From Pedobacter psychrotolerans (GTDB lineage: Bacteria; Bacteroidota; Bacteroidia; Sphingobacteriales; Sphingobacteriaceae): 64,000 bases of DNA. Location of the stretch: assembly GCF_004340665.1 (NCBI RefSeq), contig NZ_SLWO01000002.1, forward strand, positions 816,358 through 880,357, read 5' to 3'. The notes beneath the pieces were generated by a model, which ran no database searches, had not been told where the DNA came from, and worked only from the letters and a program-made list of their open reading frames with translations. The translations under genes and the position numbers were made by a program. Each line of letters begins with the position of its first letter. Positions within the stretch are counted from its first letter, which is position 1. This document shows, one piece after another, positions 34,865-43,841 of the stretch.

Positions 34865-34895
34865 GCAATGTTAAGTAGTGCATGGTTGTAGTGAT

Positions 34896-35237
34896 ATGAG
34901 AAAAATGTCGTTGTCTACCTTTTCCATAATGTTAGTTGGTGTTTTATCCGTGGGAATGCTCATATGGACAACTTTTTTTTCTAACGTTATGATGTTGGCC
35001 ATGGAGCACGACAATTTCATTCCTGCAGAGTCTTCTATTTTTTCTTTTGATCCTTATGAAATAAATCAAGGCTCTTCATCTTATTGGATCTATGGTCAAG
35101 ATCGCGAAAACTATTATTATTTCTCTTATGAGCCGACTGCTCCTTATATATTTATTCCAAAAGTAAACAAGTGCCAGGGTTTTGATCGATTGAACTTCAA
35201 AACTTGGTGCGATGCAAAACACGGTAGAGGGAAGTAA
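34896..35237 (+). CDS. hypothetical protein with one membrane helix
   Basis: From ATG 34896 the product is about 113 residues: MRKMSLSTFS, a hydrophobic helix (IMLVGVLSVGMLIWTTFF), then a Tyr/Ser-rich region (SSSYWIYGQDRENYYYFSYEP) and a tail with two Cys (KCQGFDRLNFKTWCDAK). An upstream in-frame ATG at 34878 is possible. No known domain is recognised. It follows dapF closely and may be co-transcribed. The signal-anchor plus exported polar domain suggests a periplasmic location. Confidence 0.55.
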   Translation: MRKMSLSTFSIMLVGVLSVGMLIWTTFFSNVMMLAMEHDNFIPAESSIFSFDPYEINQGSSSYWIYGQDRENYYYFSYEPTAPYIFIPKVNKCQGFDRLNFKTWCDAKHGRGK

Positions 35238-35716
35238 GTGTAATTACTAATGCGGGTCTAAATATGGTTTTACCTACCCATGTCGAGTCGCTTTAATCTG
35301 ATAATTTCATATCAGCTCCTTATTCTCTTTCCAAATGATTATAAAATAAATGGTCTATTCAATCGAAGAAACAAATGTGTATATTATACACTAACATTAA
35401 TTATCCAGTCGACCAATTTAGCTTACATTATTCGCTATAAAACCGTAGAAATATAGACTTTTTAACATGAATTAACATCTGTCTCAAGATATTTACACAT
35501 CAATAATTTCGCTCTTAATTTGCTTTTAAACAATGTATTAACCCCTATTTCAACAAGCCTTATTCAAAAAATAAATCAATCGATTGATTAAATGACAGAA
35601 ATTGGACAGATTTATATCCTTTTAGGCGCTATTTTTGGTCAATCGTTACAAATTCAAAATCTATATTTTGAGCATGTTTCAATCCGGAAATTAATATAAA
35701 CACACTAAAAAAATCC
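35238..35716. other. 479-bp region upstream of the RND operon
   Basis: No gene seen. Regulatory candidates are a 15-bp palindrome gtgtata-t-tatacac at 35377-35391, a 16-bp perfect palindrome aatcaatcgattgatt at 35574-35589, and a TATTTTTG box at 35630-35637 that could be the operon promoter, with about 75 nt of leader. Confidence 0.55.
35574..35589. promoter_or_regulatory. candidate repressor operator before the RND operon
   Basis: The perfect 16-bp palindrome aatcaatcgattgatt lies 41 bp before the TATTTTTG box and about 130 bp before the adaptor gene. Size and symmetry fit a TetR- or MarR-type site; no such regulator gene is adjacent. Confidence 0.4.
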
Positions 35717-36883
35717 ATGAGAAAAGTAACAACTCTCTTATTTAGCATAAGCATGGGAATGCTTTTAGCATCCTGCGGAAATAATGATGAAGCAAAAAAA
35801 GCAGCAGCTGCAGCGGCGGCTGGTCCTCAAGCCTATCCAGTTTTCACAGTTAAAACACAAACTACAGAATTAAATTCAGATTACCCAGCCACTATAGAAG
35901 GTATCCAAAACATTGATATTCGTCCGAAGGTTGATGGCTATATTGAAAAGATACTGGTTGATGAAGGTGCAGTGGTAAAAAAGGGTCAGTTACTTTTTAC
36001 CATTATGGCCCCTCAATATGAGCAAGAAGTTAGAACCGCCAGAGCAGCCATCAGCAGTGCAGAGGCTGATGTAAATTCCGCTCAACTTCAGGTAAACAAA
36101 ACAAAGCCACTGGTAGAGAAAGATATCATTAGTAAGTATGATTTAGATGCAGCACAACTTACCTTACAAAGTAGAAAAGCTGCTTTAGCCCAAGCGAAAG
36201 CCACATTGGCAAATGCTCAGGTAAATTTAGGTTATACTTCAATTACCAGTCCGGTTAACGGTGTGGTGGGTAGTATTCCCTTCAGACATGGAAGTTTGGT
36301 AAGCAGCTCCAGCACAGAACCTCTTACTACAATTGCCAATACATCTAAAGTTTATGCGTACTTCTCTTTAAATGAAAAGCAACTTCTGGATTTTTCAAAA
36401 ACATATAAGGGCAACACATTGGCACAACAAATGGCAAACATTCCAGCCGTAAGTTTAGTATTGGCTGATGGTACTGTTTATGCTCAAAATGGTAAAATTG
36501 AATCGATTAACAGCCAGATTAATACCAATACAGGTTCAGCCAGTTTGAGAGCAACATTCCCTAATCCTACTTCTTTGTTAAAATCGGGAGGAAGTGCATC
36601 AGTCAGGATTCCAGAGAAAGTTGAAAATGCTATTTTGGTTCCTCAAAAATCGACCATTGATTTACAGGGTAAGAAATTCGTGTATGTTTTAGGCGATTCT
36701 TCCAAAATTATTAGCACTGAAATTGAGGTGATGGATTTAGCGAAAGATAAGTTCTATGTGGTAACTAAAGGTCTGAAGGCTGGTGATAAAATCGTATTAG
36801 AAGGTTTCCAGTCATTAAAAGATGGTGTTAAAATAAAACCTGAAGAAAAGAGTGCTGATTCAGTTTACGCAGAGATTAAATAA
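35717..36883 (+). CDS. RND efflux periplasmic adaptor (AcrA-type lipoprotein)
   Basis: The membrane-fusion subunit that joins the RND pump to the outer-membrane channel; 388 residues. The lipoprotein signal ends MLLASCGNND (Cys about residue 20). It then shows the lipoyl half-motif DIRPKVDGYIEKILVDEGAVVKKGQLLF, an alpha-helical hairpin rich in Ala/Gln (about 95-165), the second lipoyl half (YTSITSPVNGVVGSIPFRHGSLVSSSS), a beta-barrel domain and membrane-proximal segments ending with GDKIVLEGFQSLKDGVKI. First gene of the three-gene operon, followed by the pump gene 52 bp later. Confidence 0.95.
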   Translation: MRKVTTLLFSISMGMLLASCGNNDEAKKAAAAAAAGPQAYPVFTVKTQTTELNSDYPATIEGIQNIDIRPKVDGYIEKILVDEGAVVKKGQLLFTIMAPQYEQEVRTARAAISSAEADVNSAQLQVNKTKPLVEKDIISKYDLDAAQLTLQSRKAALAQAKATLANAQVNLGYTSITSPVNGVVGSIPFRHGSLVSSSSTEPLTTIANTSKVYAYFSLNEKQLLDFSKTYKGNTLAQQMANIPAVSLVLADGTVYAQNGKIESINSQINTNTGSASLRATFPNPTSLLKSGGSASVRIPEKVENAILVPQKSTIDLQGKKFVYVLGDSSKIISTEIEVMDLAKDKFYVVTKGLKAGDKIVLEGFQSLKDGVKIKPEEKSADSVYAEIK

Positions 36884-36935
36884 TAATAACGTGAGCAGTG
36901 TAATTACACCAATCATCAGGTAATCAATATTAATT

Positions 36936-39900
36936 ATGTTTAAGAAATTCATAGAAAGGCCGGTTTTATCAACGGTAATATCCATTATCATCGTTATTCT
37001 CGGTATTTTAGGTTTAGTTACTTTACCGATTTCCCAATATCCTGAAATTGCGCCACCTACCGTGCAGGTTTCAACTTCATACCAGGGTGCAAATGCCGAT
37101 GTGGTCATGAATAGCGTAGTTGTTCCGCTGGAAGAACAAATAAATGGTGTGGAGGACATGACATACATGACTTCCACTGCCAGTAATGATGGAAGTGCAA
37201 CCATTACCGTTAACTTTAAATTAGGAACCAATCCTGATTTAGCTGCAGTAAACGTTCAAAACAGGGTAGCCAGAGCAACCAGTCTGTTACCTGCAGAGGT
37301 AACAAAATCGGGTGTAATTACCGCAAAGAGACAAGCCAGTAACGTTTTGATCTTCAGTTTGTACAGTGATGATCCGTCTTATGACCAAAAGTTTTTACAG
37401 AATTATGCCAACATCAACATTATTCCGCAAATTAAGCGGATTAACGGGGTGGGTGATGCAAGTGCTTTCGGAACTTTAGATTATACCATGCGCCTTTGGT
37501 TAAAGCCTGATGTAATGGCAACCTATGGCCTGGTACCAAGCGATGTGAACACTGCTCTTGCCGACCAAAATGTGGAAGCAGCTCCAGGCCAGTTTGGAGA
37601 ACAGGGCGATCAGGCATTTCAATATACCTTAAAATATACAGGTCGATTAAAAGACGAGGCAGAATTTGGCAACATCATTATCAAAACTGATGCAAACGGA
37701 CAAATTTTACGTCTGAAAGATATTGCAAGGATTGAGTTAGGTGCTCAAAGTTATGCCAGTTCGGTAAGTTTTAACGGCAAACCAGCTTTAGGTATTGCCA
37801 TTAACCAAACTGCTGGATCAAATGCAAGTGAGGTTATCTCAAACTCCATTAAAACATTAGATGAGGCACAAAAGTTGTTTCCAAAAGGTGTTCATTATTC
37901 TACATTAGTGAACGTGAACGATTTTCTTGATGCCTCTATTGAAAAAGTAATTCATACACTAATAGAAGCTTTTATTCTAGTATTCTTAGTGGTTTTCATC
38001 TTCTTACAGGATTTCCGTTCCACTTTAATTCCGGCGATTAGTGTTCCCGTAGCCATTATCGGTACTTTCTTTTTCCTAAGCTTGTTTGGTTTCACCATAA
38101 ATTTATTAACCCTGTTTGCCCTGGTGCTTGCCATTGGTATTGTGGTGGATGATGCAATTGTGGTAGTAGAAGCCGTCCATGCGAAACTGGACGAAGGTTA
38201 TACGGATGCGAAAAAGGCAACTATAGATGCCATGGATGACATTAGTGGTGCAATTATTTCCATTACCCTGGTTATGGCTGCAGTATTTATTCCGGTGAGT
38301 TTTATTCAAGGTTCATCAGGCGTATTCTACAAGCAATTCGGGTTAACACTTGCCATTTCCATTATTTTATCTGCTGTTAATGCCTTAACATTAAGTCCGG
38401 CATTATGTGCGTTATTTCTTAAACCGCATACTGATGATCATGGGAAAAAGAAAAACTTCTTAGACCGTTTTTATATCGCATTTAATACCTCATTTGATAC
38501 CGTAACCAACAAATATAAAAAGTCAGTTAGTTTCTTATCTCATAAAAAATGGATAGTTGGACTGGGTGTTTTATTTTTCACAATTGTTTTGGTTTGGATG
38601 ATGAATACCACGCCAAAAGGTTTCGTTCCGAATGAAGATTTAGGAACGGTTTTCTCAGACATTTCATTGCCTGCAGGAACATCACAGGAAGAAACTAATA
38701 TTGTGATTTCACAAATTGACAGCATTGCACACACCATCCCAGAAATTAAAAATTCTTTGAGGGTTGTAGGTCGAAGTTTAATTAGTGGTTCTGGCAGTTC
38801 TTACGGAATGGTGATTGGAAGATTAATTCCTTGGGATGAACGAAAACGTGATGTTAAAGCCATTATTGGCGAGCTATTTGCCAAAACAGCTAATATTAAA
38901 GGTGCTAAAATTATTTTCTTTGCTCCTCCAACCATTCAGGGTTTTGGAACAAGTGGTGGTTTCGAATTTCAGTTACAGGATAAAACTGGTGGAGATATTA
39001 AAAGATTCAATGAGATTGGAAATGGATTCTTGGCTGCGCTAAGTAAAAGACCAGAAATTCAATATGCCTCAACCTCCTTTAACCCAAATTTCCCACAGTA
39101 TCAAATTGATGTGAATGTGGCGAAGGTAAAACAGGCTGGCTTAACTGTTGCTGATGTTTTAGGCGTAATGCAAGGTTATTATGGTGGCGTATATGCTTCC
39201 AACTTCAATAAGTTTGGTAAGCAATTCAGGGTAATGTATCAGGCAGATGCACAATACCGTTCAAATGAGCAAACACTGACCAGAATTTTCGTTAGAAATG
39301 GTAGCGGACAAATGGCACCTGTATCTGAATTTATTACCTTAACGAAGGTATACGGTCCACAAGCCATCTCTCGTTTCAACTTGTTTACTTCGATTTCAGT
39401 AACCGGTAATCCGAATCCTGGCTTTAGTTCTGGTGATGCCTTAAAAGCTGTACAAGAAGTTGCCGCACAAACATTACCAGCCGGTTATGGTTACGAATTC
39501 TCAGGTTTATCAAGGGAAGAAATCAGTGGAGGAAGTCAAACTGTGTTTATCTTCTTACTTTGTATCATCTTTGTTTATTTCTTATTGGCAGCACAATACG
39601 AAAGTTATATTTTGCCTTTGGCTGTATTAATTTCATTGCCAATTGGTTTAGCTGGTGTATTTGTTTTTGATAAGATATTTGGTGTAGATAATAACATTTA
39701 TACACAAATCACGCTGATTATGCTCGTCGGTTTACTGGCGAAAAATGCCATCCTGATTGTAGAGTATGCCGTTGAACGACGAAAAAGAGGCATGAGTATT
39801 ATTAATGCTGCCATTGATGGCGCTACAGCTCGTTTACGCCCAATTTTAATGACATCTTTTGCTTTCATCCTCGGTTTATTGCCATTAATGTTGTCATCAG

Positions 39901-40115
39901 GTGTTGGTGCTTCCGGTAATAAATCTATTGGTACTGGTGCCGTAGGCGGAATGTTAATTGGAACAATATTCGGTTTATTTGTAATCCCAGCACTATTTAT
40001 CGTTTTTCAAAGTTTGCAGGAAAGGATAAGTAATAAATCACCTTTTAATGAAGGAATTGAGAAAGAACAGACGCCAGAAGAATATCAGTTGGCTACCAGT
40101 AAAAGCAAACACTAA
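36936..40115 (+). CDS. RND multidrug efflux permease (AcrB/HAE1 family)
   Basis: An inner-membrane proton/drug antiporter of 1059 residues with 12 helices and two large periplasmic loops. It opens MFKKFIERPVLSTVISIIIVILGILGL, typical of HAE1 pumps. Proton-relay residues are visible: the Asp pair in LAIGIVVDDAIVVVEAV (helix 4) and Lys in LVGLLAKNAILIVEYAV (helix 10). Porter-domain landmarks include SQYPEIAPPTVQVSTSYQGA and RVVGRSLISGSGSSYG. It works with the adaptor encoded upstream and the channel encoded 13 bp downstream as a tripartite pump; substrates are likely hydrophobic drugs or bile-like compounds, but this is inference from the family. Confidence 0.97.
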   Translation: MFKKFIERPVLSTVISIIIVILGILGLVTLPISQYPEIAPPTVQVSTSYQGANADVVMNSVVVPLEEQINGVEDMTYMTSTASNDGSATITVNFKLGTNPDLAAVNVQNRVARATSLLPAEVTKSGVITAKRQASNVLIFSLYSDDPSYDQKFLQNYANINIIPQIKRINGVGDASAFGTLDYTMRLWLKPDVMATYGLVPSDVNTALADQNVEAAPGQFGEQGDQAFQYTLKYTGRLKDEAEFGNIIIKTDANGQILRLKDIARIELGAQSYASSVSFNGKPALGIAINQTAGSNASEVISNSIKTLDEAQKLFPKGVHYSTLVNVNDFLDASIEKVIHTLIEAFILVFLVVFIFLQDFRSTLIPAISVPVAIIGTFFFLSLFGFTINLLTLFALVLAIGIVVDDAIVVVEAVHAKLDEGYTDAKKATIDAMDDISGAIISITLVMAAVFIPVSFIQGSSGVFYKQFGLTLAISIILSAVNALTLSPALCALFLKPHTDDHGKKKNFLDRFYIAFNTSFDTVTNKYKKSVSFLSHKKWIVGLGVLFFTIVLVWMMNTTPKGFVPNEDLGTVFSDISLPAGTSQEETNIVISQIDSIAHTIPEIKNSLRVVGRSLISGSGSSYGMVIGRLIPWDERKRDVKAIIGELFAKTANIKGAKIIFFAPPTIQGFGTSGGFEFQLQDKTGGDIKRFNEIGNGFLAALSKRPEIQYASTSFNPNFPQYQIDVNVAKVKQAGLTVADVLGVMQGYYGGVYASNFNKFGKQFRVMYQADAQYRSNEQTLTRIFVRNGSGQMAPVSEFITLTKVYGPQAISRFNLFTSISVTGNPNPGFSSGDALKAVQEVAAQTLPAGYGYEFSGLSREEISGGSQTVFIFLLCIIFVYFLLAAQYESYILPLAVLISLPIGLAGVFVFDKIFGVDNNIYTQITLIMLVGLLAKNAILIVEYAVERRKRGMSIINAAIDGATARLRPILMTSFAFILGLLPLMLSSGVGASGNKSIGTGAVGGMLIGTIFGLFVIPALFIVFQSLQERISNKSPFNEGIEKEQTPEEYQLATSKSKH

Positions 40116-40128
40116 TTGTTAAGAATAT

Positions 40129-41529
40129 ATGAAACTCAGATATAAGTATTCCATTTTAATCGGCTTTACCATATTGACCTTAAGCGCTTGTGTAACTAAA
40201 AAATACGAACGTCCTCAGGTTAAAAATGATGGATTGTACCGAGATATTAATACCACCGATACCACAAACATGGCAGATTTGCCATGGAAAGCATTATTTT
40301 CAGATACCACCCTTCAATCTTTAATTCAAAAGGGAATTAATGAAAATTTAGATTTGAAACAGGCCATTGAGCGGATCAAAATTTCAGAGGCTACATTGAG
40401 ACAAAGCCGGGCAGCATTTTTGCCGAGTTTACAGGCAGATGTTTCTGTTACTGATGCCAAACAGGCACAAGCAGCTTTAAATTTTCCTTCTGGCATCAAT
40501 ATTAATTTAGAAACGCAAACCTATAAGGCACAATTAAGTACGTCTTGGGAAGCCGATATCTGGGGCAAATTGAGTAGCGCAAAAAAAGCAGCATACGCCA
40601 CTTTATTGCAAAGTGATGCGACAAGACGAGCAGTTCAAACTCAATTAATCGCAACCATTGCCAATAGCTATTATACTTTACTTGCCCTAGATAAACAATT
40701 GGCCATTACTGAACAAACTATTAAAATCAGAATGCAGGACGTTGAAACCATGAAAGCACTAAAAGAAGGTGCTGTTGTGAATGGTGCTGCAGTGGTACAA
40801 AGTGAAGCTAATTTATATGCAGCACAAGTAACCTTACCAGATTTAAAAAGAAGTATTAAGGAAGCTGAAAATGCATTGAATATTGCGTTAGCACAGGCTC
40901 CTGGAACAGTTAACAGAACAACATTAGATCAACAAGTTGCCTATACAGACTTAAAGACAGGGGTTTCTGCTCAGTTATTGCAAAACCGCCCGGATGTTAT
41001 TGCAGCTGAATTTGGTTTCCGCTCTGCTTTTGAGAACACCAATGTTGCTAAAACATACTTCTATCCTGCCCTAACCTTAACAGCTGCAGGTGGCTTAACC
41101 AGTTTACAGTTGAGCAACTTTTTCGACAATTCAATTTTCTACAATTTAGTTGGTGGATTAACTCAACCTATCTTCGCTAAAGGTGCAAATAAAGCACGTT
41201 TAACCACAGCTCAGGCCAATCAACAAATTGCATTTTACACTTTCCAGCAAGCACTTTTAACTGGCGGACAAGAGGTTTCAAATGCATTGTATGCTTATCA
41301 AACTGCTGAAGAAAAGGAAACAACCAGAGCAAAGCAAATTGCATCATTAACCAAAGCGGTAGACTTCACCAAAGAATTACTCCGCTACAGTTCGGCAACC
41401 AATTATACGGATGTATTAACCTCTGAACAGAGTTTATTAACGGCTCAACTGAATGGTATTAATGACAGGTTGCAAAAATTACAATCCGTTGTAGATTTAT
41501 ATCGTGCCCTGGGTGGCGGATGGAAATAA
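40129..41529 (+). CDS. outer-membrane efflux channel lipoprotein (NodT/TolC family)
   Basis: The product has 466 residues with a lipoprotein signal ending LTLSACVTKKYERP (Cys about residue 21). Two tandem OEP domains have the usual long helices (for example LKQAIERIKISEATLRQSRAAFLPSL and a second repeat containing LLQNRPDVIAAEFGFRSAFENTNVAKTYFYPALTLTAAGG), including the NodT-type RPDV(I)AAE motif. The trimer forms the outer-membrane duct of the RND pump. Last gene of the operon; a terminator follows at 41550. Confidence 0.95.
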   Translation: MKLRYKYSILIGFTILTLSACVTKKYERPQVKNDGLYRDINTTDTTNMADLPWKALFSDTTLQSLIQKGINENLDLKQAIERIKISEATLRQSRAAFLPSLQADVSVTDAKQAQAALNFPSGININLETQTYKAQLSTSWEADIWGKLSSAKKAAYATLLQSDATRRAVQTQLIATIANSYYTLLALDKQLAITEQTIKIRMQDVETMKALKEGAVVNGAAVVQSEANLYAAQVTLPDLKRSIKEAENALNIALAQAPGTVNRTTLDQQVAYTDLKTGVSAQLLQNRPDVIAAEFGFRSAFENTNVAKTYFYPALTLTAAGGLTSLQLSNFFDNSIFYNLVGGLTQPIFAKGANKARLTTAQANQQIAFYTFQQALLTGGQEVSNALYAYQTAEEKETTRAKQIASLTKAVDFTKELLRYSSATNYTDVLTSEQSLLTAQLNGINDRLQKLQSVVDLYRALGGGWK

Positions 41530-41549
41530 TATAATTTTTGTTATCATAG

Positions 41550-41581
41550 AAAAGCATCTTGAAAAAAATCAAGATGCTTTT
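41550..41581. terminator. terminator of the RND operon
   Basis: A 13-bp stem (41550-41562 with 41569-41581) has a 6-nt A loop and then a T-run. It may also serve nadD on the other strand. Confidence 0.9.
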
Positions 41582-41599
41582 TTTATTTACAATAAACTT

Positions 41600-42202
41600 C
41601 TATTTGTACATTCCCTTGCTGTCAATAAACGCAATCACCTTCTCTGGAAGAAAAAATTGAATGTTTTGATTCTTTTTAATTGATTTACGGATAAACGTTG
41701 AGGAGATTTCCATTAAAGGTGTGTTGGTAAATGTAATCGCCGGATGATTAACCCACTCACTCACATCAGCCCCCGGACGAGGATAAACATAAATCTGATA
41801 ATTTTTCAACAATACTTCGTAATTCTTCCACTTCTTAAAGGAAACAAGATTATCGGCCCCCATAATTAATACAAATTCCTTTGCAGGAAATCGCTCCTGT
41901 AAATAAGTCAAGGTATCAATAGTGTATGATGGTTTTGGCAATGAGAATTCAATATCACTCACGCGAATATTTTCAGTGTTTTCTGTAGCCAGGTTTGCCA
42001 TCTCTAACCGATCATACATATTTGCAAGGCCACTTTTATCTTTTAATGGATTATGAGGTGAAACCACTAACCAAACTTCATCCAGTTCAGTATAGTTTGC
42101 CATATAATTGGCGATAATGAGATGCCCAGTGTGGATGGGATTATATGAACCGAAGAAGAGGCCTGTTTTCAGTTTACGGTTTTCAGTATTATTAATCGTC
42201 AT
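41600..42202 (-). CDS. nadD: nicotinate-nucleotide adenylyltransferase
   Basis: Adenylates nicotinate mononucleotide to deamido-NAD in NAD synthesis. Nucleotidyltransferase motifs: GLFFGSYNPIHTGHLIIANYM (HxGH), the central YTIDTLTYL and MGADNLVSFKKWKN, and EISSTFIRKSI (ISSTxxR). The usual family start, Met-Lys-(x)-Gly-Leu-Phe-Phe-Gly, is here CTG AAA ACA GGC, with no ATG. The nearest ATG is at 42202 inside a dispersed palindrome, giving an extra MTINNTENRK before LKTGLFF; the frame is open further to 42232. So the true start is either the repeat-derived ATG or a non-ATG codon. It follows gmk in the yicC-gmk-nadD operon. Confidence 0.93.
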   Translation of the reverse strand: MTINNTENRKLKTGLFFGSYNPIHTGHLIIANYMANYTELDEVWLVVSPHNPLKDKSGLANMYDRLEMANLATENTENIRVSDIEFSLPKPSYTIDTLTYLQERFPAKEFVLIMGADNLVSFKKWKNYEVLLKNYQIYVYPRPGADVSEWVNHPAITFTNTPLMEISSTFIRKSIKKNQNIQFFLPEKVIAFIDSKGMYK

Positions 42203-42293
42203 TGCGAGGCTGGATTGGGGGAGCCGAAGCAATCTATTTTCCTAGATTGCTTCACCCTATGCTCTTTTCCCGTCGCTACGTGTCGCAATGACG
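42197..42293. repeat. dispersed palindromic repeat, copy 4 (nadD 5' end)
   Basis: The longest copy: the outer arm cgtcattgcgagg and inner gaagcaatct are answered by agattgcttca and tgtcgcaatgacg. It fills most of the gmk-nadD interval and contains the nadD candidate ATG at 42202. Confidence 0.88.
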
Positions 42294-42323
42294 GATTTAT
42301 TTAATTAAATCAAATTAGGATAG

Positions 42324-42893
42324 TTATTTCTTCAAGAAATCTCTCACCAACTGCTCTGCTTCTGCACAGGCTGTAGCCAAATCATAATTTTTTAAGATCA
42401 CATCAAACTTATCTGCGTAAAGCAATTCCTTTTCAGCCTTGATAAAACGTTCCTGAAGTTTTTCCTGGCTATCCGTTCCCCGACCACTTAAACGCTCTTT
42501 CAAAACCTCTAAAGATGGTGGCTGAACAAAAATAGCTAAAGCATCTTCTTCATATTTTCTTTTTAAACGAATTCCACCCTCTACATCAATATCAAAAATA
42601 ACGTGCTGGTTGTTTTCCCAGATGCGTTCAATTTCCGAACGCAAGGTGCCGTAAAAAGTTCCATTATAAACTTCTTCAAACTCTACAAATTCCTGATGGG
42701 CTACTTTATGTAAAAACTCTTCCTTTGTAATGAAATAATAATCATTTTCATGGGTTTCATCACCTCTTAGTTCTCTTGTTGTAGCTGAAATTGAAAAGCT
42801 CAATTCCGGAAACTTTTTTAAGAGATGATGTACAATTGTAGTTTTACCAGCTCCTGATGGTGCCGAAAATATGATTAATTTCCCTTGTTTCAT
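42324..42893 (-). CDS. gmk: guanylate kinase
   Basis: Phosphorylates GMP to GDP with ATP. From ATG 42893 it is 189 residues, starting MKQGKLIIFSAPSGAGKTTIV with the P-loop (SAPSGAGKTT). GMP-binding and lid residues follow: SISATTRELRGDETHENDYYFIT, EVYNGTFYGT, DIDVEGGIRLK, FVQPPS and RLSGRGTDSQE. An upstream in-frame ATG at 42914 would add seven residues. Middle gene of yicC-gmk-nadD, separated from yicC by a 69-bp gap holding a hairpin. Confidence 0.97.
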   Translation of the reverse strand: MKQGKLIIFSAPSGAGKTTIVHHLLKKFPELSFSISATTRELRGDETHENDYYFITKEEFLHKVAHQEFVEFEEVYNGTFYGTLRSEIERIWENNQHVIFDIDVEGGIRLKRKYEEDALAIFVQPPSLEVLKERLSGRGTDSQEKLQERFIKAEKELLYADKFDVILKNYDLATACAEAEQLVRDFLKK

Positions 42894-42919
42894 TTTTTTA
42901 AGATTAAAGACCAAAGCCG

Positions 42920-42948
42920 AAAGCTCAAAGCTTTAATCTTTGAGCTTT
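42920..42948. repeat. hairpin in the yicC-gmk spacer
   Basis: Arms aaagctcaaag and ctttgagcttt (11 bp, exact) around a 7-nt loop, 27 bp before the gmk ATG. There is no U-run, so RNA processing or stability element, or repeat remnant. Confidence 0.6.
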
Positions 42949-42962
42949 AAGCTTTAAACTTT

Positions 42963-43838
42963 CTATAATACGTTCAGTAATTGTTCTTTAATTTTTTCTA
43001 ATTCTTCTTTCATTCCCACCACAAATTGTTGCATTTGAGCATCATTTGCTTTTGCACCCATGGTATTGATTTCTCGTCCAATCTCCTGAGAGATAAAACC
43101 TAATTTTTTACCATTAGCCTCTTTACTCGTTAAGGTTTGAAGAAAATAATCACAATGACTTTTTAATCTGGTTTTTTCTTCAGTGATATCAATTTTATCG
43201 ATATAATAAATCAACTCCTGCTCAAACCGGTTTTGATCGATATTTACCTTCCCGACAGCATCATCGAGAAACTGTGCAAATTTATCGCGAATGGCGGTAA
43301 TTCTTTTAGGCTCTAATTCTTCAACAGATTTGAAGTAACCTAAAATATTTTTAATTCTGAGTTCAAGATCTGCCTTTAAAACAGAACCTTCATCTTCTCT
43401 AAATTTATTGAAATTGGTTAAGGCAGTGGTAAATATTTGATATAAATGATTCCATTCATCTTCACTTACGCTTTCCTCTTTATAGCTAATCACTTCAGGA
43501 AAAGTTAAAGCAGTCTGTAATAAATTACTACTTCCGGCATTTAATTCCTCATTAAGGGCTAGGAGTTGATTGTAGTAATGGCTAAGTAAAGCAGTATTAA
43601 TAGTTGCGCCAGTTACTTCTCCACCTGCACGTTCTACATTAATGCTCAAACTTACTTTTCCACGCTCAATATCTTTACTGCATACATTGCGTAAAATCAA
43701 TTCCTTATCTGAAAAAGCTTTTGGATATTTTAAATTGAGTTCAAGAAACTTACTGTTGAGCGATTTAATTTCGACACTATACTTTGCATTTGCATAATCG
43801 GCTGTGGCTAAGCCGTATCCTGTCATGGATTTTATCAT
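42963..43838 (-). CDS. YicC/YloC-family endoribonuclease
   Basis: From ATG 43838 the product has 291 residues and starts MIKSMTGYGLATADYANAKYSVEIKSLNSKFLELNLKYP, the conserved YicC N-terminal signature. The C-terminal DUF1732 part includes RFEQELIYYIDKIDITEEKTRLKSHCDYF and GKKLGFISQEIGREINTMGAKANDAQMQ. YicC proteins have been shown to be RNases acting on selected RNAs. An in-frame TTG at 43844 lies inside the promoter's -7 box, so it is rejected. With TACCTTTG ending four bases before the ATG, the transcript should be leaderless. Confidence 0.95.
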   Translation of the reverse strand: MIKSMTGYGLATADYANAKYSVEIKSLNSKFLELNLKYPKAFSDKELILRNVCSKDIERGKVSLSINVERAGGEVTGATINTALLSHYYNQLLALNEELNAGSSNLLQTALTFPEVISYKEESVSEDEWNHLYQIFTTALTNFNKFREDEGSVLKADLELRIKNILGYFKSVEELEPKRITAIRDKFAQFLDDAVGKVNIDQNRFEQELIYYIDKIDITEEKTRLKSHCDYFLQTLTSKEANGKKLGFISQEIGREINTMGAKANDAQMQQFVVGMKEELEKIKEQLLNVL

Positions 43839-43841
43839 GCG

